From Psychroflexus torquis ATCC 700755 (lineage in GTDB: Bacteria > Bacteroidota > Bacteroidia > Flavobacteriales > Flavobacteriaceae), in NCBI RefSeq assembly GCF_000153485.2, contig NC_018721.1, positions 3,968,001-4,032,000 on the forward strand: a stretch of 64,000 bases of DNA. Reading direction: 5' to 3'. Of this stretch, positions 52,621 to 61,572 are shown piece after piece (the first letter of the stretch is position 1; each line of letters begins with the position of its first letter). The position numbers and the translations under genes are program-made. The notes below the pieces were generated by a model, which ran no database searches, was not told where the DNA came from, and saw only the letters and a list, made by a program, of their open reading frames with translations.

Positions 52621-55176
52621 CTATTTTTTAAAAATCATAGTCGAAACCTTAGCACCATCAACTAACTTCAAATTTAAAATATACGCTCCCGTATTAAGGT
52701 CATTAATATTAATTTCTCCTGATTTGAAATTGATTTGAAATGTTTTTACTTGCTGTCCAAGAAGGTTGTAAATCGAAATTTCTTGTATGGTTTGTACCGA
52801 TTCTATCATCAGCTTTTCTTCTGCTGGATTTGGATATATGGTGAAATCAACTTTACCAGTATCAAAATTGTCGGTACTTAGAACTGCAGAACTTGCTATC
52901 CAATTGCTAGCTAAAGAGTTATCAGAATTAACATTTATAAGTTCTAAATAAAAACCATCACCATCCGCAGTTTCTGGCCAAGGTGCTTCATCCAAATATT
53001 CCACTTGATCAATCAGATTTCCAAAAGCGTCTGATAACACTAAATTCTGACTTTTGTTCGATAAATCTCTGGTAAATGTATCAAAAGGAACTATCCCGTA
53101 TTTATCCTGAAAACGTGTTGCATTTCCTACCAAATAAAGAGATTCTCCAGCTGCAATAGTTTCATTTTGATGAAATTGATAGGAGACACCTAGTTTGATC
53201 AAGTATATTCCTGTAAGATCTACAACTGTACTTCCACTATTTTGAATTTCTATAAATTCTAAGTCGTCACTTTCTGGAAATATATCTGTTTCTTGAGGAT
53301 TGTAATCAATTTTGGTGATAACCAAAGATGGCGTTTGTACCGAGTTACAACTTGAAAAGTCACCAAGTTCGATTCCCATCCAGGTAATTCTCTCTTGTAT
53401 CCAGCTTTTCATAGTGGTGACCTCTCCTGAAAAATCATCTATTGTATTCCAGCGTTCATCCTCACGAACTAAAGCTTCTGAAATCAATGCAGCAGTGCTA
53501 TCAATTAAATTGGATATGTAATCGTAATTTAAGGGCTCTTCAGCTCGTGTGAGTTCATTAAATCGCTTAGATAAATAACATTTAAATGTGGGGTCTGCAA
53601 AAAGATCATTCCAAAAATTAGCCCCTGTATTACTAAATTCAAATTGCCATACATCCGTAAAACTTCGGTCAAAACCAAATTGAAATAAATCATTGCCATA
53701 CGTTAGGTTATAATCCCAAACTGGACCTGCTCTTAATTTGCCGCCTCGATCCTTATGATAATAAGTACTGAGTGCATAGGCATCTACATTTGAAGCCATT
53801 TCTGCCACCAACATATAATCTATAAATGAAGGCACATCAATAACCGAAGGATAGCCATTTATAATATCAGAATTAGTAGCCGTTTGGTCTAGGTTTCGAA
53901 AGACAGATTCAATGTATGCAGATTGTTCTTCTGTAATATCATCTGAGTTTGGTTTCTCATGGATATATCCGGCTCCGTTATTGTTCCAAGCTTCAGGGTC
54001 ATCATCATCAGGTCTATCAGTCTGCATAATATATCCTCCTGTAACCTCTGGAAATGTATTTTCATCGTCAGCTAGCTTTGCGATGTCCACACGGTCTCCA
54101 TCGCGTTTTATCTTTTCTGAAAGCGCGTATAGACCTATGTAATCGCCATTGAGTACCACCTCACAATATTTTAAATTCACAGCATATTGTCCCATTTGCC
54201 TTGCCATTTCATAACTGATAAAATCACGCATCATACTTTTATCAAAAGCAAATGAATTCAAAATCCAGTCATTTTCCTTTGGCATTCCCAGCAATTTTAC
54301 GTTATCATTTTCTGAACCATCATCTGATAAGGTAGAAAATCCATACGGCTTTTTAGGTAAAAGTTGAGATGAAGACCCTCGAATTTCGATGCTTATTGTA
54401 CCTGAATAATCTAAGAATTCTTCATTGTCAGCATCACATACAAAATTTCTGGCTCCATCAGGTCTTTGAATTATTTTCATCGAACCAAAAATTCGAGGAT
54501 CATCAGGAATTTCATCACCGTTATCGGTTTCTATAATAACAATAGGTAAATTACTATCTGTAAATGCTTCCGTGTCCACATCTTCTCCACAAACCCTTGA
54601 CTCGTATAAAAAGTCATCGATATAAGCCATTACAAAATCAAAGTTGTTTTCTGAATTGACTTGAAGTAGAACTCTATTAAAGTCTGTTCGGGTAGTTGGA
54701 TCAGGTGAATCTACATCGAAGTTGATATAATTGTCAGTAGCAAAGTTAAAAGAAACGTCTTGCCATTGATCTAGTACAATAGGTTTTATAATTTCAGATT
54801 GTGTAGTCCAAGGTTGGTCGATAGTGCCATCTTGTAATTTTAATGAAATTTGATTTGGTTGTGTTCCAGTAATGCTATTAGAAGGAACATAAATTTTCAG
54901 AGAAAAAGAACTATTAACAGTAAGATCAAAATTTTCATTGGTCTGAAAACGAACATTTGCATATTGACCGCCACTGTCTTCATATTTCATTACAGTATTA
55001 GAGGTGTTTATTTCTTCAGGAAATGGGTTTGAAAACAGCACATTAATTGTACAGGCGTCTTCTGTCCATGTATTTATGTTTCCGTCACCTTCAAAATCGT
55101 CATTTAGATTTGAAACTTGTGAAAAAAGAGTTAAGGAAAAACATATACTAGTTGCGACAAGAAGCAAGTGTTTCAT
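52621..55176 (-). CDS. Secreted CotH-kinase-family protein with lamin-tail domain and T9SS sorting signal
   Basis: This 851-aa exported protein starts with a signal peptide (MKHLLLVATSICFSLTLFSQ). A ~170-residue beta-rich region resembling a carbohydrate-binding module follows (FEGDGNINTWTED to FVMAYIDDFLYES). The CotH domain (~205-600) has KKPYGFSTL, GDYIGLYALSEKIKRDGDRV and GPVWDYNLTYGN. A lamin-tail domain (~612-745) has EFIEIQNSGSTVVDLTGIYL. The final ~75 residues (FTIYPNPAEEKLMIESV to MIFKK) are a type A T9SS C-terminal sorting domain, so it is delivered to the cell surface or medium. CotH proteins are atypical kinases; the usual WDxD appears here as WDYN, so activity is uncertain. A promoter match lies just upstream. 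Confidence 0.9.
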   Translation of the reverse strand: MKHLLLVATSICFSLTLFSQVSNLNDDFEGDGNINTWTEDACTINVLFSNPFPEEINTSNTVMKYEDSGGQYANVRFQTNENFDLTVNSSFSLKIYVPSNSITGTQPNQISLKLQDGTIDQPWTTQSEIIKPIVLDQWQDVSFNFATDNYINFDVDSPDPTTRTDFNRVLLQVNSENNFDFVMAYIDDFLYESRVCGEDVDTEAFTDSNLPIVIIETDNGDEIPDDPRIFGSMKIIQRPDGARNFVCDADNEEFLDYSGTISIEIRGSSSQLLPKKPYGFSTLSDDGSENDNVKLLGMPKENDWILNSFAFDKSMMRDFISYEMARQMGQYAVNLKYCEVVLNGDYIGLYALSEKIKRDGDRVDIAKLADDENTFPEVTGGYIMQTDRPDDDDPEAWNNNGAGYIHEKPNSDDITEEQSAYIESVFRNLDQTATNSDIINGYPSVIDVPSFIDYMLVAEMASNVDAYALSTYYHKDRGGKLRAGPVWDYNLTYGNDLFQFGFDRSFTDVWQFEFSNTGANFWNDLFADPTFKCYLSKRFNELTRAEEPLNYDYISNLIDSTAALISEALVREDERWNTIDDFSGEVTTMKSWIQERITWMGIELGDFSSCNSVQTPSLVITKIDYNPQETDIFPESDDLEFIEIQNSGSTVVDLTGIYLIKLGVSYQFHQNETIAAGESLYLVGNATRFQDKYGIVPFDTFTRDLSNKSQNLVLSDAFGNLIDQVEYLDEAPWPETADGDGFYLELINVNSDNSLASNWIASSAVLSTDNFDTGKVDFTIYPNPAEEKLMIESVQTIQEISIYNLLGQQVKTFQINFKSGEININDLNTGAYILNLKLVDGAKVSTMIFKK

Positions 55177-55192
55177 AAATTGTTTTTATATA

Positions 55193-55227
55193 CAAAGTTA
55201 ACCTATATAAGTTTTTTTAAATGCAAA
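55193..55227 (-). promoter_or_regulatory. Bacteroidota-type promoter of the CotH-like gene
   Basis: On the minus strand TTTG (55227-55224) and TAACTTTG (55200-55193) are 23 bp apart, within the TTG-N17-23-TAnnTTTG range. The ATG at 55176 is 16 bp further on. Confidence 0.5.
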
Positions 55228-55362
55228 TCGTACTATACAAAAACTATACAGTATCCTATTTTTTCATTTCAGCTTTATAATAAACATCAGTAGTCAACTG
55301 CTTAACGCCATTTTTCACGTGGAAATTTTATAGCAACTAATTATATCTGTTGTTGAGTTAGT

Positions 55363-56793
55363 TTACTTTTCAACTATCATATTTTCCAAGTATCTCAAAG
55401 CTGAAGCAATTAAATTACTTCGGTTCCTTGCCTTATTTTCAAAACTATCTAGAGTTTCTCTATCCAGTTTTCTTCCCTTTACAAAAACGTATGTAGGATT
55501 TTTTAATGCAGACAAGTCTAATAGAGGATTATCATCAATTAATAGTAGGTTAGCAATTTTACCAACTTCAATGGTTCCCATAGTGTTCATAATGGAATGC
55601 GTTTTTGAAGCATTTAGTGTTGCTGTTTTTAGTACTTCATAATTAGAAAGTCCAGCTTCTTTATAAAAAGCAAGTTCTTGATGAATAGAAAACCCAGGGA
55701 CAGTTACACCTATTCCAGCATCAGTGCCACAGATAAAAGTAACATCAACTTCATGTAACTTTTTGATGATTTCCAAATGAAATTCATGTTGTTTTTTTAT
55801 CGTGTTTACTACTGAAGAGTCTTTTAATTTACTAGTAGTCCATCGGTCAAATTGGGCTTTGCTATCTACTTTTTTAATAAGAGGATTCATGAATTGCAAG
55901 GCTTCTGTTTCTAAGATATTATCATCGATAAGCATTTGATAAATGTTATTGTAAACCGTCAAAGTCGGACTAAAAGCGATGTGTTTCGATTTTTTAAAAT
56001 CTGTAATTACTTCCTTTAATTTCAGTGTATCTAGTGTATAATTTAGAGGTTGCTGTATAATATCCTCAGCATGTTCTATAGATTTTATTTGTGGATTAAA
56101 GTGATAGGAGTAAGGTACTTTATGAGAAGGATGTGCAACGATATCCATATTAGAAACCAGTGCTTGTTCAATAACAGCATCAAATATATCTTCAGTTAAA
56201 CCATAATAGGTTTTAATAAAATCGTAGCCTCTTTTTTTATATGAAATCACTTTTTCTTTGGCCTCAATTGGGCTTACTAGATGTAAATTGTCATCTCCAA
56301 TAAATTCTGGTCCCGTCAGTTTTGGACCACTTGTAAAGAATATTGGAGCAATAATTTTATTATTTTCTATATCTTCTTTAAGTCTTAAATGCATAGGCAT
56401 ACCCCATAAATTACGAACAGAAGTAATACCATTGGATAGATATACCCCAAGTTCATATCTATCCCATACATGAACATGCATATCGATAAGACCAGGGCTT
56501 AGGTATTTGTTTTTTGCATCGATAATTTCAACACCCTTTATTTCAATATTATCCGATATGTTTTGAATTAAACCTTCTTTTATGTACACCATTTTGTCAA
56601 CTAAAATGGTGTCTTGATTCATTGGGATAATATTTGCATTGGTAATTAGATAGGTGTTATTAGCAAATTTATTGTTCTTAATTTTTAAATAGTTGGTGCT
56701 TTGTTGATCTATGAGTACCACAATGACTGTAGATATTAGTAAAATCCCAATGAGTATGGCGATAAATTTAAGAACTCGTTTTACTATTTTCAT
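55363..56793 (-). CDS. Membrane-anchored amidohydrolase-family metallohydrolase
   Basis: This 476-aa protein has one N-terminal membrane helix (~8-29), so the catalytic domain is outside the cytoplasm. The metal-binding residues of the amidohydrolase TIM barrel are in order: HxH in GLIDMHVHVWD, Lys in DFIKTYYG (possible carboxy-lysine), His in IVAHPSHK, His in SIEHAED and Asp in FICGTDAGIG. The N- and C-terminal beta segments (TNANIIPMNQDTILVD and TIEVGKIANLLLIDDNPL) form the usual composite sandwich. Relatives include prolidase/imidazolonepropionase-like enzymes; the substrate is not predictable. No operon partner is adjacent. Confidence 0.9.
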   Translation of the reverse strand: MKIVKRVLKFIAILIGILLISTVIVVLIDQQSTNYLKIKNNKFANNTYLITNANIIPMNQDTILVDKMVYIKEGLIQNISDNIEIKGVEIIDAKNKYLSPGLIDMHVHVWDRYELGVYLSNGITSVRNLWGMPMHLRLKEDIENNKIIAPIFFTSGPKLTGPEFIGDDNLHLVSPIEAKEKVISYKKRGYDFIKTYYGLTEDIFDAVIEQALVSNMDIVAHPSHKVPYSYHFNPQIKSIEHAEDIIQQPLNYTLDTLKLKEVITDFKKSKHIAFSPTLTVYNNIYQMLIDDNILETEALQFMNPLIKKVDSKAQFDRWTTSKLKDSSVVNTIKKQHEFHLEIIKKLHEVDVTFICGTDAGIGVTVPGFSIHQELAFYKEAGLSNYEVLKTATLNASKTHSIMNTMGTIEVGKIANLLLIDDNPLLDLSALKNPTYVFVKGRKLDRETLDSFENKARNRSNLIASALRYLENMIVEK

Positions 56794-57078
56794 ACTGAAT
56801 TTAATAATTGCTAGTATTCTATGTGATACTCATCAAAAAGGGACCAACTTGCTTTTTTACAATGTCTACTTACTAAAGATATACTATCCGACTCAGTACT
56901 GTTGACCTATACATCAAGAATTTAACCCAGACCCTTTAAACTATTTTCATTCAGCACTAAATTTTTTGAACGAAATAGTTACAATACCACATTCACCTTT
57001 AAGTATAGCACCATAACTAAAGGTTAATATACCTTATACCAAATTAGACCTATAATGACGCAATAAATAGCATTTGTT
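56794..57078. other. Intergenic region containing 36-bp interspersed repeat copy 2 (57033-57068)
   Basis: The repeat at 57033-57068 (starting CTTATACCAAATTAGACC) is the exact reverse complement of 48209-48244. It ends 10 bp from the stop codon of the metallophosphatase gene. The rest of the region shows no gene. Confidence 0.8.
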
Positions 57079-58287
57079 TTATTCCGTACTATTTCCCACC
57101 TGTTTTAGCGGAAACATAGTCCCTTTGTCATCGGCTCGCCATAGTGTATTGTCTTTTATGAATAGGCCTTCACTAACCTCACCCGAATGATGTACATCAA
57201 CACGTACAACTTTTTCATCATAGTCATGGCTAATATTTGCAGCCAAAGTATGTCCAATAGCTATTCTATCTACTTTAAATTTTTCAAGTACCTGATTCAC
57301 ATGCGCTGTGCTCGCTTTTTCGCCAAGATCATCTGCACTCCTGTCTAGCGCTAAACCTCTATAAAATAGTATGCCATTGGCATCATGTATCACACTGCCG
57401 TCAATATTCCTTCTTATTACATCATCAGTCACAAAATTATTTTCTGCTTCCTTGTCAATGGATTGAAGTGTAGGATTCATGCCTAATACTTTAGGAGAGA
57501 TGCCAGCATGTACAAACAAAGTACTCCCAATTTTCAGCATCACAGGTTTACTTCTTAACCAGCGTCCCAATTCTGATTTTTCAGACCATAATTCCCGTTG
57601 AGACATTTCTGTAGTGCGAAAAGTGCCATAATATTTAGAGGCGACGGACTTGGTTCTCCCATCTAATAAATAGCGTTCATGATTGCCCAATACAAAATGA
57701 ACATCTCCACCAGCAAACTTAGCTTCCCCCTCTAATTTGTAAATTAACCATAGCAGAGGAACAACATTCCTACCGCGATCAACCATGTCACCAATTAAGA
57801 CTAAATGACCAGAGCCATAACTCCAATTTAAAGCATGATCTATTACACCGTTTCCCTGTAATAAATGAACCATAGAGTCAAACTCACCTTCAAGGTCTGA
57901 GATAGCGAACAGCTTTTTAGGACTCGGAATACTCAATTCTGAACGTTGATGAGCTTTTCGCAAAGGAACTGTAAATTGAGTCCCTTCATCATTGTCTGCT
58001 ATAACTTCAACTTCGTTTGTTACGTCTTGGCGAAGTACCTCGGAAGGAGCTTTGCCATCTCCATTGATATAAAGGGCATAACGCGTATCATTTTCGGTTA
58101 GAACATAAGGACCATCTTGACGAACAGGAATATTTTGATAGTCGAGAAATAACCATTCATTTGAGTACCCCAAATAGCGACCATCGGGTGCTTTTATTCC
58201 AATTCCTGTAACTCTACTAATCAAGGCAATAGATGCGATTACAATAAGTAAGAAAGCACAAAGCAGTTTCATTATTTTTTTTAACAT
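57079..58287 (-). CDS. Calcineurin-like metallophosphatase, exported or membrane-anchored
   Basis: This 402-aa protein has an N-terminal hydrophobic segment (~8-25) and a PPP-type metallophosphatase domain from ~125. The phosphoesterase motifs are SDLEGEF, LIGDMVDRG, LGNHERYLL, LFVHAGISP and IGHTLAAN. The first motif has Asp-x-Glu where most enzymes have Asp-x-His, which changes one metal ligand. The last motifs resemble Shewanella-like and Ser/Thr protein phosphatases. It probably acts in the periplasm or at the membrane on a phosphoprotein or small phosphoester. A possible alternative start at MKLLCAFLL would shorten it by five residues. Confidence 0.88.
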   Translation of the reverse strand: MLKKIMKLLCAFLLIVIASIALISRVTGIGIKAPDGRYLGYSNEWLFLDYQNIPVRQDGPYVLTENDTRYALYINGDGKAPSEVLRQDVTNEVEVIADNDEGTQFTVPLRKAHQRSELSIPSPKKLFAISDLEGEFDSMVHLLQGNGVIDHALNWSYGSGHLVLIGDMVDRGRNVVPLLWLIYKLEGEAKFAGGDVHFVLGNHERYLLDGRTKSVASKYYGTFRTTEMSQRELWSEKSELGRWLRSKPVMLKIGSTLFVHAGISPKVLGMNPTLQSIDKEAENNFVTDDVIRRNIDGSVIHDANGILFYRGLALDRSADDLGEKASTAHVNQVLEKFKVDRIAIGHTLAANISHDYDEKVVRVDVHHSGEVSEGLFIKDNTLWRADDKGTMFPLKQVGNSTE

Positions 58288-58294
58288 TTTTATC

Positions 58295-58743
58295 TTTTTA
58301 AGTTAAATTCTAGTACTAGATTTATTAATTTTAAGTGATAACATCTGAATAAGTCCCCTTATAACGTCCTTTTATAATTTCGCCATCTGGCCGCGCGCAA
58401 ATTCAAAATCTATTTCATCTGCATTGAATAAACGTATATAGACATTTGGTCCATGATTCCAAACATTAAACTCTTTTTTACTAATTATTGCGGTATTTAA
58501 AGGATAAAAAACACCTTTATAATGAATGCCATTTCCATTGTCAATAGTCGGTTCTGGGTCTATATCAGAATCAGAAGAGCAGGATTGGCTGGCGATGGCT
58601 ATTAAAATAACTAAGAATAATTTTGCCGTTTTCATTTTAAATTTTAAATAAATTTTATTTATCCTTTAGGTTGATACTATGACGAATTAATGTTCTTTTT
58701 GTTACAAAAAGAGAGCGTTTTCTTTAATTTGATGACTTGTTGG
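58295..58743. repeat. Segmental duplication, decayed copy (partner 62698-63394)
   Basis: Both flanks match the other copy closely: AAGTTAAATTCTAGTACTAG on the left, and GTTGATACTATGACGAATTA plus the palindrome CTTTTTGTTACAAAAAG on the right. This copy is ~250 bp shorter because of an internal deletion. The two copies lie in direct orientation and bracket ~4 kb. Confidence 0.85.
58331..58635 (-). pseudogene. Truncated duplicate of the 62729-63298 lipoprotein gene
   Basis: The first 73 residues (MKTAKLFLVILIAIASQSCS, then SDSDIDPEPTIDNGNGIHYK) match the intact paralogue nearly residue for residue, including the lipobox Cys. An internal deletion then joins FNAD directly to EIDFEF. The break lies at short GC(A/G)GAT repeats that occur at both ends of the deleted stretch in the intact copy. 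Two extra bases (GCGCGC against CGC) next shift the frame, so the protein ends as ARGQMAKL at 87 aa. The homologous 3' end, RPDGEII-GRYKGTYSDV, can still be read in another frame to ~58331. A short lipoprotein might still be made. Confidence 0.88.
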
Positions 58744-58868
58744 GTTGGGTATGGATATTTTTGTTCTAAATAATCTCTATAACGATGTTTTCTACTTGTA
58801 ACAAAAAGGACCTTTGTCTATAGCATATTATATAATTCGATTTCGTTAAAGGGCCTCTTTAGATTTTT

Positions 58869-59453
58869 TCACCAGTATCCTATTTTATCATTTTTTGCAG
58901 CAACTAATAAACCGGGTTCTATAAGTGCTGTTATCATAAAATGAGCAACTATGCACGGTGCTAAACTTCGCTCTGAGACTAAGTACACAATGGCTAAAGC
59001 AAAGCCTAATAAGGATGTGGAAATAAAAGCATTTACCCCAGCTTTTTTGTTTTTTATTCCCCATAAAAGATGGATGATTCCAAAAGCTAAACCTGATAAT
59101 ATGACCTGCACTATAACAGAGAAATCATGTGAGTCGAGATAATCCATAATCCATTTTCTATAAATAACCTCTTCCATTATTCCTGCAAAGACAGCTGCAA
59201 GAATTGCGACTACTTTTAGTTTATCCATTTTGAACATATGGTACTTTACTTCTGATAGTTTTGCTGCACTTAAGCAATATAAAACCACTATTAATAATGC
59301 CAATGCCCAACTTAAGGCAGTTCCACTATTACTATTTGCAAATCCTAAATATGAAATAAATCCCATTGGGTCAGAAAACAAACTAACGACAACAAATGAA
59401 CCCCATAAAAAAATCATGGAAATTAAAAAAATATAAATTGACTTTTTATTCAT
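58869..59453 (-). CDS. CPBP-family (CAAX protease/bacteriocin-processing-like) membrane protein
   Basis: This 194-aa protein has about six hydrophobic segments. It carries the hallmark residues of the CPBP intramembrane glutamic protease family: E94-E95-xxx-R99 in MEEVIYRKW, F124-xxx-H128 in FGIIHLLWG, and H171 in VAHFMITAL. Such proteins process prenylated proteins or peptides, or act in membrane scaffolding; the substrate here is not evident and no bacteriocin gene is adjacent. The spacing to neighbours (>230 bp both sides) suggests a single-gene unit within an accessory block. Confidence 0.85.
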   Translation of the reverse strand: MNKKSIYIFLISMIFLWGSFVVVSLFSDPMGFISYLGFANSNSGTALSWALALLIVVLYCLSAAKLSEVKYHMFKMDKLKVVAILAAVFAGIMEEVIYRKWIMDYLDSHDFSVIVQVILSGLAFGIIHLLWGIKNKKAGVNAFISTSLLGFALAIVYLVSERSLAPCIVAHFMITALIEPGLLVAAKNDKIGYW

Positions 59454-59691
59454 AACATGTCTTTTAAAATTGAAAACTATATTAACAGAACTGTTCTCAA
59501 TGGCTATTATTTATGAGCAACTTCTTGTGCCATCTAGGATCGTTTTTGCTAGTGTGTTTTATAATGATTTCGATGCGTGTTTCAGCAATTCACTTAATAA
59601 ATAATTATCAAATTGAAAATTCGCAAATATTTTTGTAAGTAGGTGAGGACTAGCAATAAATTATATGCTGTGTTTCCATTCATTTTTTAAA

Positions 59692-60927
59692 TTAGTCGTT
59701 CACACTCTCTTGGCTATAATTCAATACCTTATTTCTTATGTCATCCATAGCATTTTCTGTTACTGGATCAACGTCCCTATTCATTAAAATGATAACTGCA
59801 TCCTGCTTTTCTAAATCAAAATACACACTGGTGAATACCCCAGGGTCGGAACCAGAATGGCCTGTTAAACCGGCTTTATTGTCTCTCCAGAAAAAACGCT
59901 GTCGAGTACTTAATGAATCGGGAAGTTGGAGTTTAAACATCTCATTAAAAGAATCTTCTGACAGTAAATTATAATCACCCTTTTTTCCTTTATTAAACAC
60001 TGTTTTTATTAAAATGCTTAGGTCATTAATACTAGCCGTTAGACCTTCATCTGGATATTGATGATTTCCATAGTGAGGATATTCAATAAAGGTTTTATTC
60101 TCAAAAGGGGGATTGAAAATTTTGGAAATCAAATAATTAGTGATAGGTGTATTCGTATCGGCGCATAAATTAAAAAACGGAACACATTGTTTTACATTAT
60201 AGCGCGTAGCTAATTTATTCATTTCAAATTCTGCTAGTGACCATCCGGTATTTTCCATTTTTAAAGGATGGAATATTTCTCTAGAAGTAAATTCAGCAAG
60301 ACTTTCTTTTGTGATAGATTCTAAAACTAAACCAGCAACTCCTGCTCCAAGATTACTATATTCTCTTTCAGTTCCGGCAGGAGTATTCTTGAAGAACTCT
60401 CCTTGGTTGTATAAATTGCCACTCGGTGTGAGTAGGCTTTTGATATGTTTAGAAAGTGATATTTCGGCATTTTTACTAATCGCATAATTATCAATATCAT
60501 AATAATCATTTATACTTGAGGTATGCGTAGCCAAATTATGAACAGTGATTGCTTTTAAACTATAGTTTGGGTTATCTATTCTGAATGGCAAATAGGAATT
60601 AATATCTTGATTTAAATCCAGTTTTTCTTGATCGACCAATTTTAATAGAGCTATGCCTAAAATAGGTTTGCTAATTGAAGCAATATAGAAGGGTGTATGT
60701 ATGTCAACTTTTTTTTGACTTTTTACGTTTGCATATCCATAGCCCTTTAATAAAACGACTTCCCCATCTCTTATTACAGAAACAGCCATTCCAGGAATTG
60801 CTATTTCTTCCATTTTAGCTATAATATAGTCATCACTATTTTTAGCGGCATTACTTTTTATTTTTTGATTTGGTAAAATCAAATAAATTAAAGTTAAAAC
60901 AAGGAGGAATAGTAGTATAATTTTCAT
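59692..60927 (-). CDS. Serine hydrolase of the beta-lactamase class C/PBP4* family
   Basis: I place the start at the ATG at 60927 (MKIILLFLLVLTLIYLILPN), giving 411 aa with a signal peptide or anchor. The longer frame from 60963 adds 12 residues in front of the signal. The catalytic Ser-x-x-Lys is in YIASISKPILG, Tyr-x-Asn in EREYSNLGAG, and the third motif in LTGHSGSDPG, giving His-Ser-Gly in place of Lys-Thr-Gly. This set is typical of Beta-lactamase (PF00144) esterases and D-aminopeptidase-like proteins, so antibiotic hydrolysis should not be assumed. It is extracytoplasmic. The C-terminal part (MNRDVDPVTENAMDDI) is also family-like. The 238-bp gap to the CPBP gene shows no gene. Confidence 0.9.
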   Translation of the reverse strand: MKIILLFLLVLTLIYLILPNQKIKSNAAKNSDDYIIAKMEEIAIPGMAVSVIRDGEVVLLKGYGYANVKSQKKVDIHTPFYIASISKPILGIALLKLVDQEKLDLNQDINSYLPFRIDNPNYSLKAITVHNLATHTSSINDYYDIDNYAISKNAEISLSKHIKSLLTPSGNLYNQGEFFKNTPAGTEREYSNLGAGVAGLVLESITKESLAEFTSREIFHPLKMENTGWSLAEFEMNKLATRYNVKQCVPFFNLCADTNTPITNYLISKIFNPPFENKTFIEYPHYGNHQYPDEGLTASINDLSILIKTVFNKGKKGDYNLLSEDSFNEMFKLQLPDSLSTRQRFFWRDNKAGLTGHSGSDPGVFTSVYFDLEKQDAVIILMNRDVDPVTENAMDDIRNKVLNYSQESVND

Positions 60928-60989
60928 TTTGATTGTTTGATTAATGATTGGTACTACTAACAAAAGTTTAATTTGTTACGATTGAAGTG

Positions 60990-61144
60990 GTATCTAACGC
61001 CTAGTATAAAAATAGTAAGGGTTTAAAACTTACTTATTTTTCTTTAAACCGTCAAAGTTTAAATTTGGCTGACTTTGTTAGCGTGCACCAACTTTCAGTT
61101 TGGCATTTGACCCTTATTATTTTTATATCTTGTTACCTACTAGC
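60990..61144. repeat. Long inverted repeat resembling a cassette-type recombination site
   Basis: Outer arms TATAAAAATAGTAAGGG (61005-61021) and CCCTTATTATTTTTATA (61111-61127) pair with one mismatch. They are flanked by CTAACGCCTAG on the left and TTGTTACCTACTAGCC on the right. The ~90-bp interior contains GCGTGCACCAACTTTCAG. The layout (inverted core-like ends TAACGCC/GTTACC enclosing a long hairpin) recalls attC-like intergenic repeats that separate accessory genes in Flavobacteriia. It fills most of the gap between the hydrolase remnant and the beta-lactamase-like gene. No integrase is present. Confidence 0.55.
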
Positions 61145-61175
61145 CTTTAAAGCCACTAAGTGAGATGGCGATTTT

Positions 61176-61560
61176 CTATTTCAATGTTGTATTTTTATCA
61201 CTTATTGTTTTATTTTTTATAGGTTGACCTTTTATAAATTTGGAAACAACTGCGGCAAAACTATCTGGGGCAAAAAGAGCTATAAAGTGGGGTGCATCTG
61301 TGACCTTTATAAAAGTAACAGGATTATTTTTTGATAGTTGCTCAAAATTACGAATGGCACCAGAAATATGAGTTTTAGGGTCTAAGGTTCCATGTATAAT
61401 TAGAGTTGGCGGCATATTCTCAGGTGTTTTTCCAATATATATATCTCGTTTATAAGTAGGCATTGCGTTTTCGGCTATTAATTTTGGTAGCTGACTTGCA
61501 GATAATAGATTTTCTGATTCTGTGATAACCTCACTCTTTTTCATCTCTGGTCTTAAATTG
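61176..61560 (-). pseudogene. C-terminal remnant of an alpha/beta hydrolase
   Basis: About 125 residues (PEMKKSEVITESENLLSASQ to the end) match the C-terminal part of alpha/beta hydrolases of the TAP-like type. PPTLIIHGTLDPKTHISGAI contains the likely catalytic Asp, and VTDAPHFIALFAPDSF the catalytic His. The nucleophile Ser half is missing. The open frame extends upstream to an ATG at 61613, but that part is antisense to a transposase remnant and is not hydrolase-like. So the 5' two thirds of the gene were lost when the IS-derived sequence was joined at ~61560-61573. An active enzyme is not possible without the Ser domain. Confidence 0.85.
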
Positions 61561-61572
61561 TTTTCAGAAGAT

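Noticed and set aside
59692-60927. Antibiotic-resistance beta-lactamase
   Set aside because: The motifs fit the broad PF00144 esterase/peptidase group, with His-Ser-Gly as third motif; resistance function cannot be claimed.
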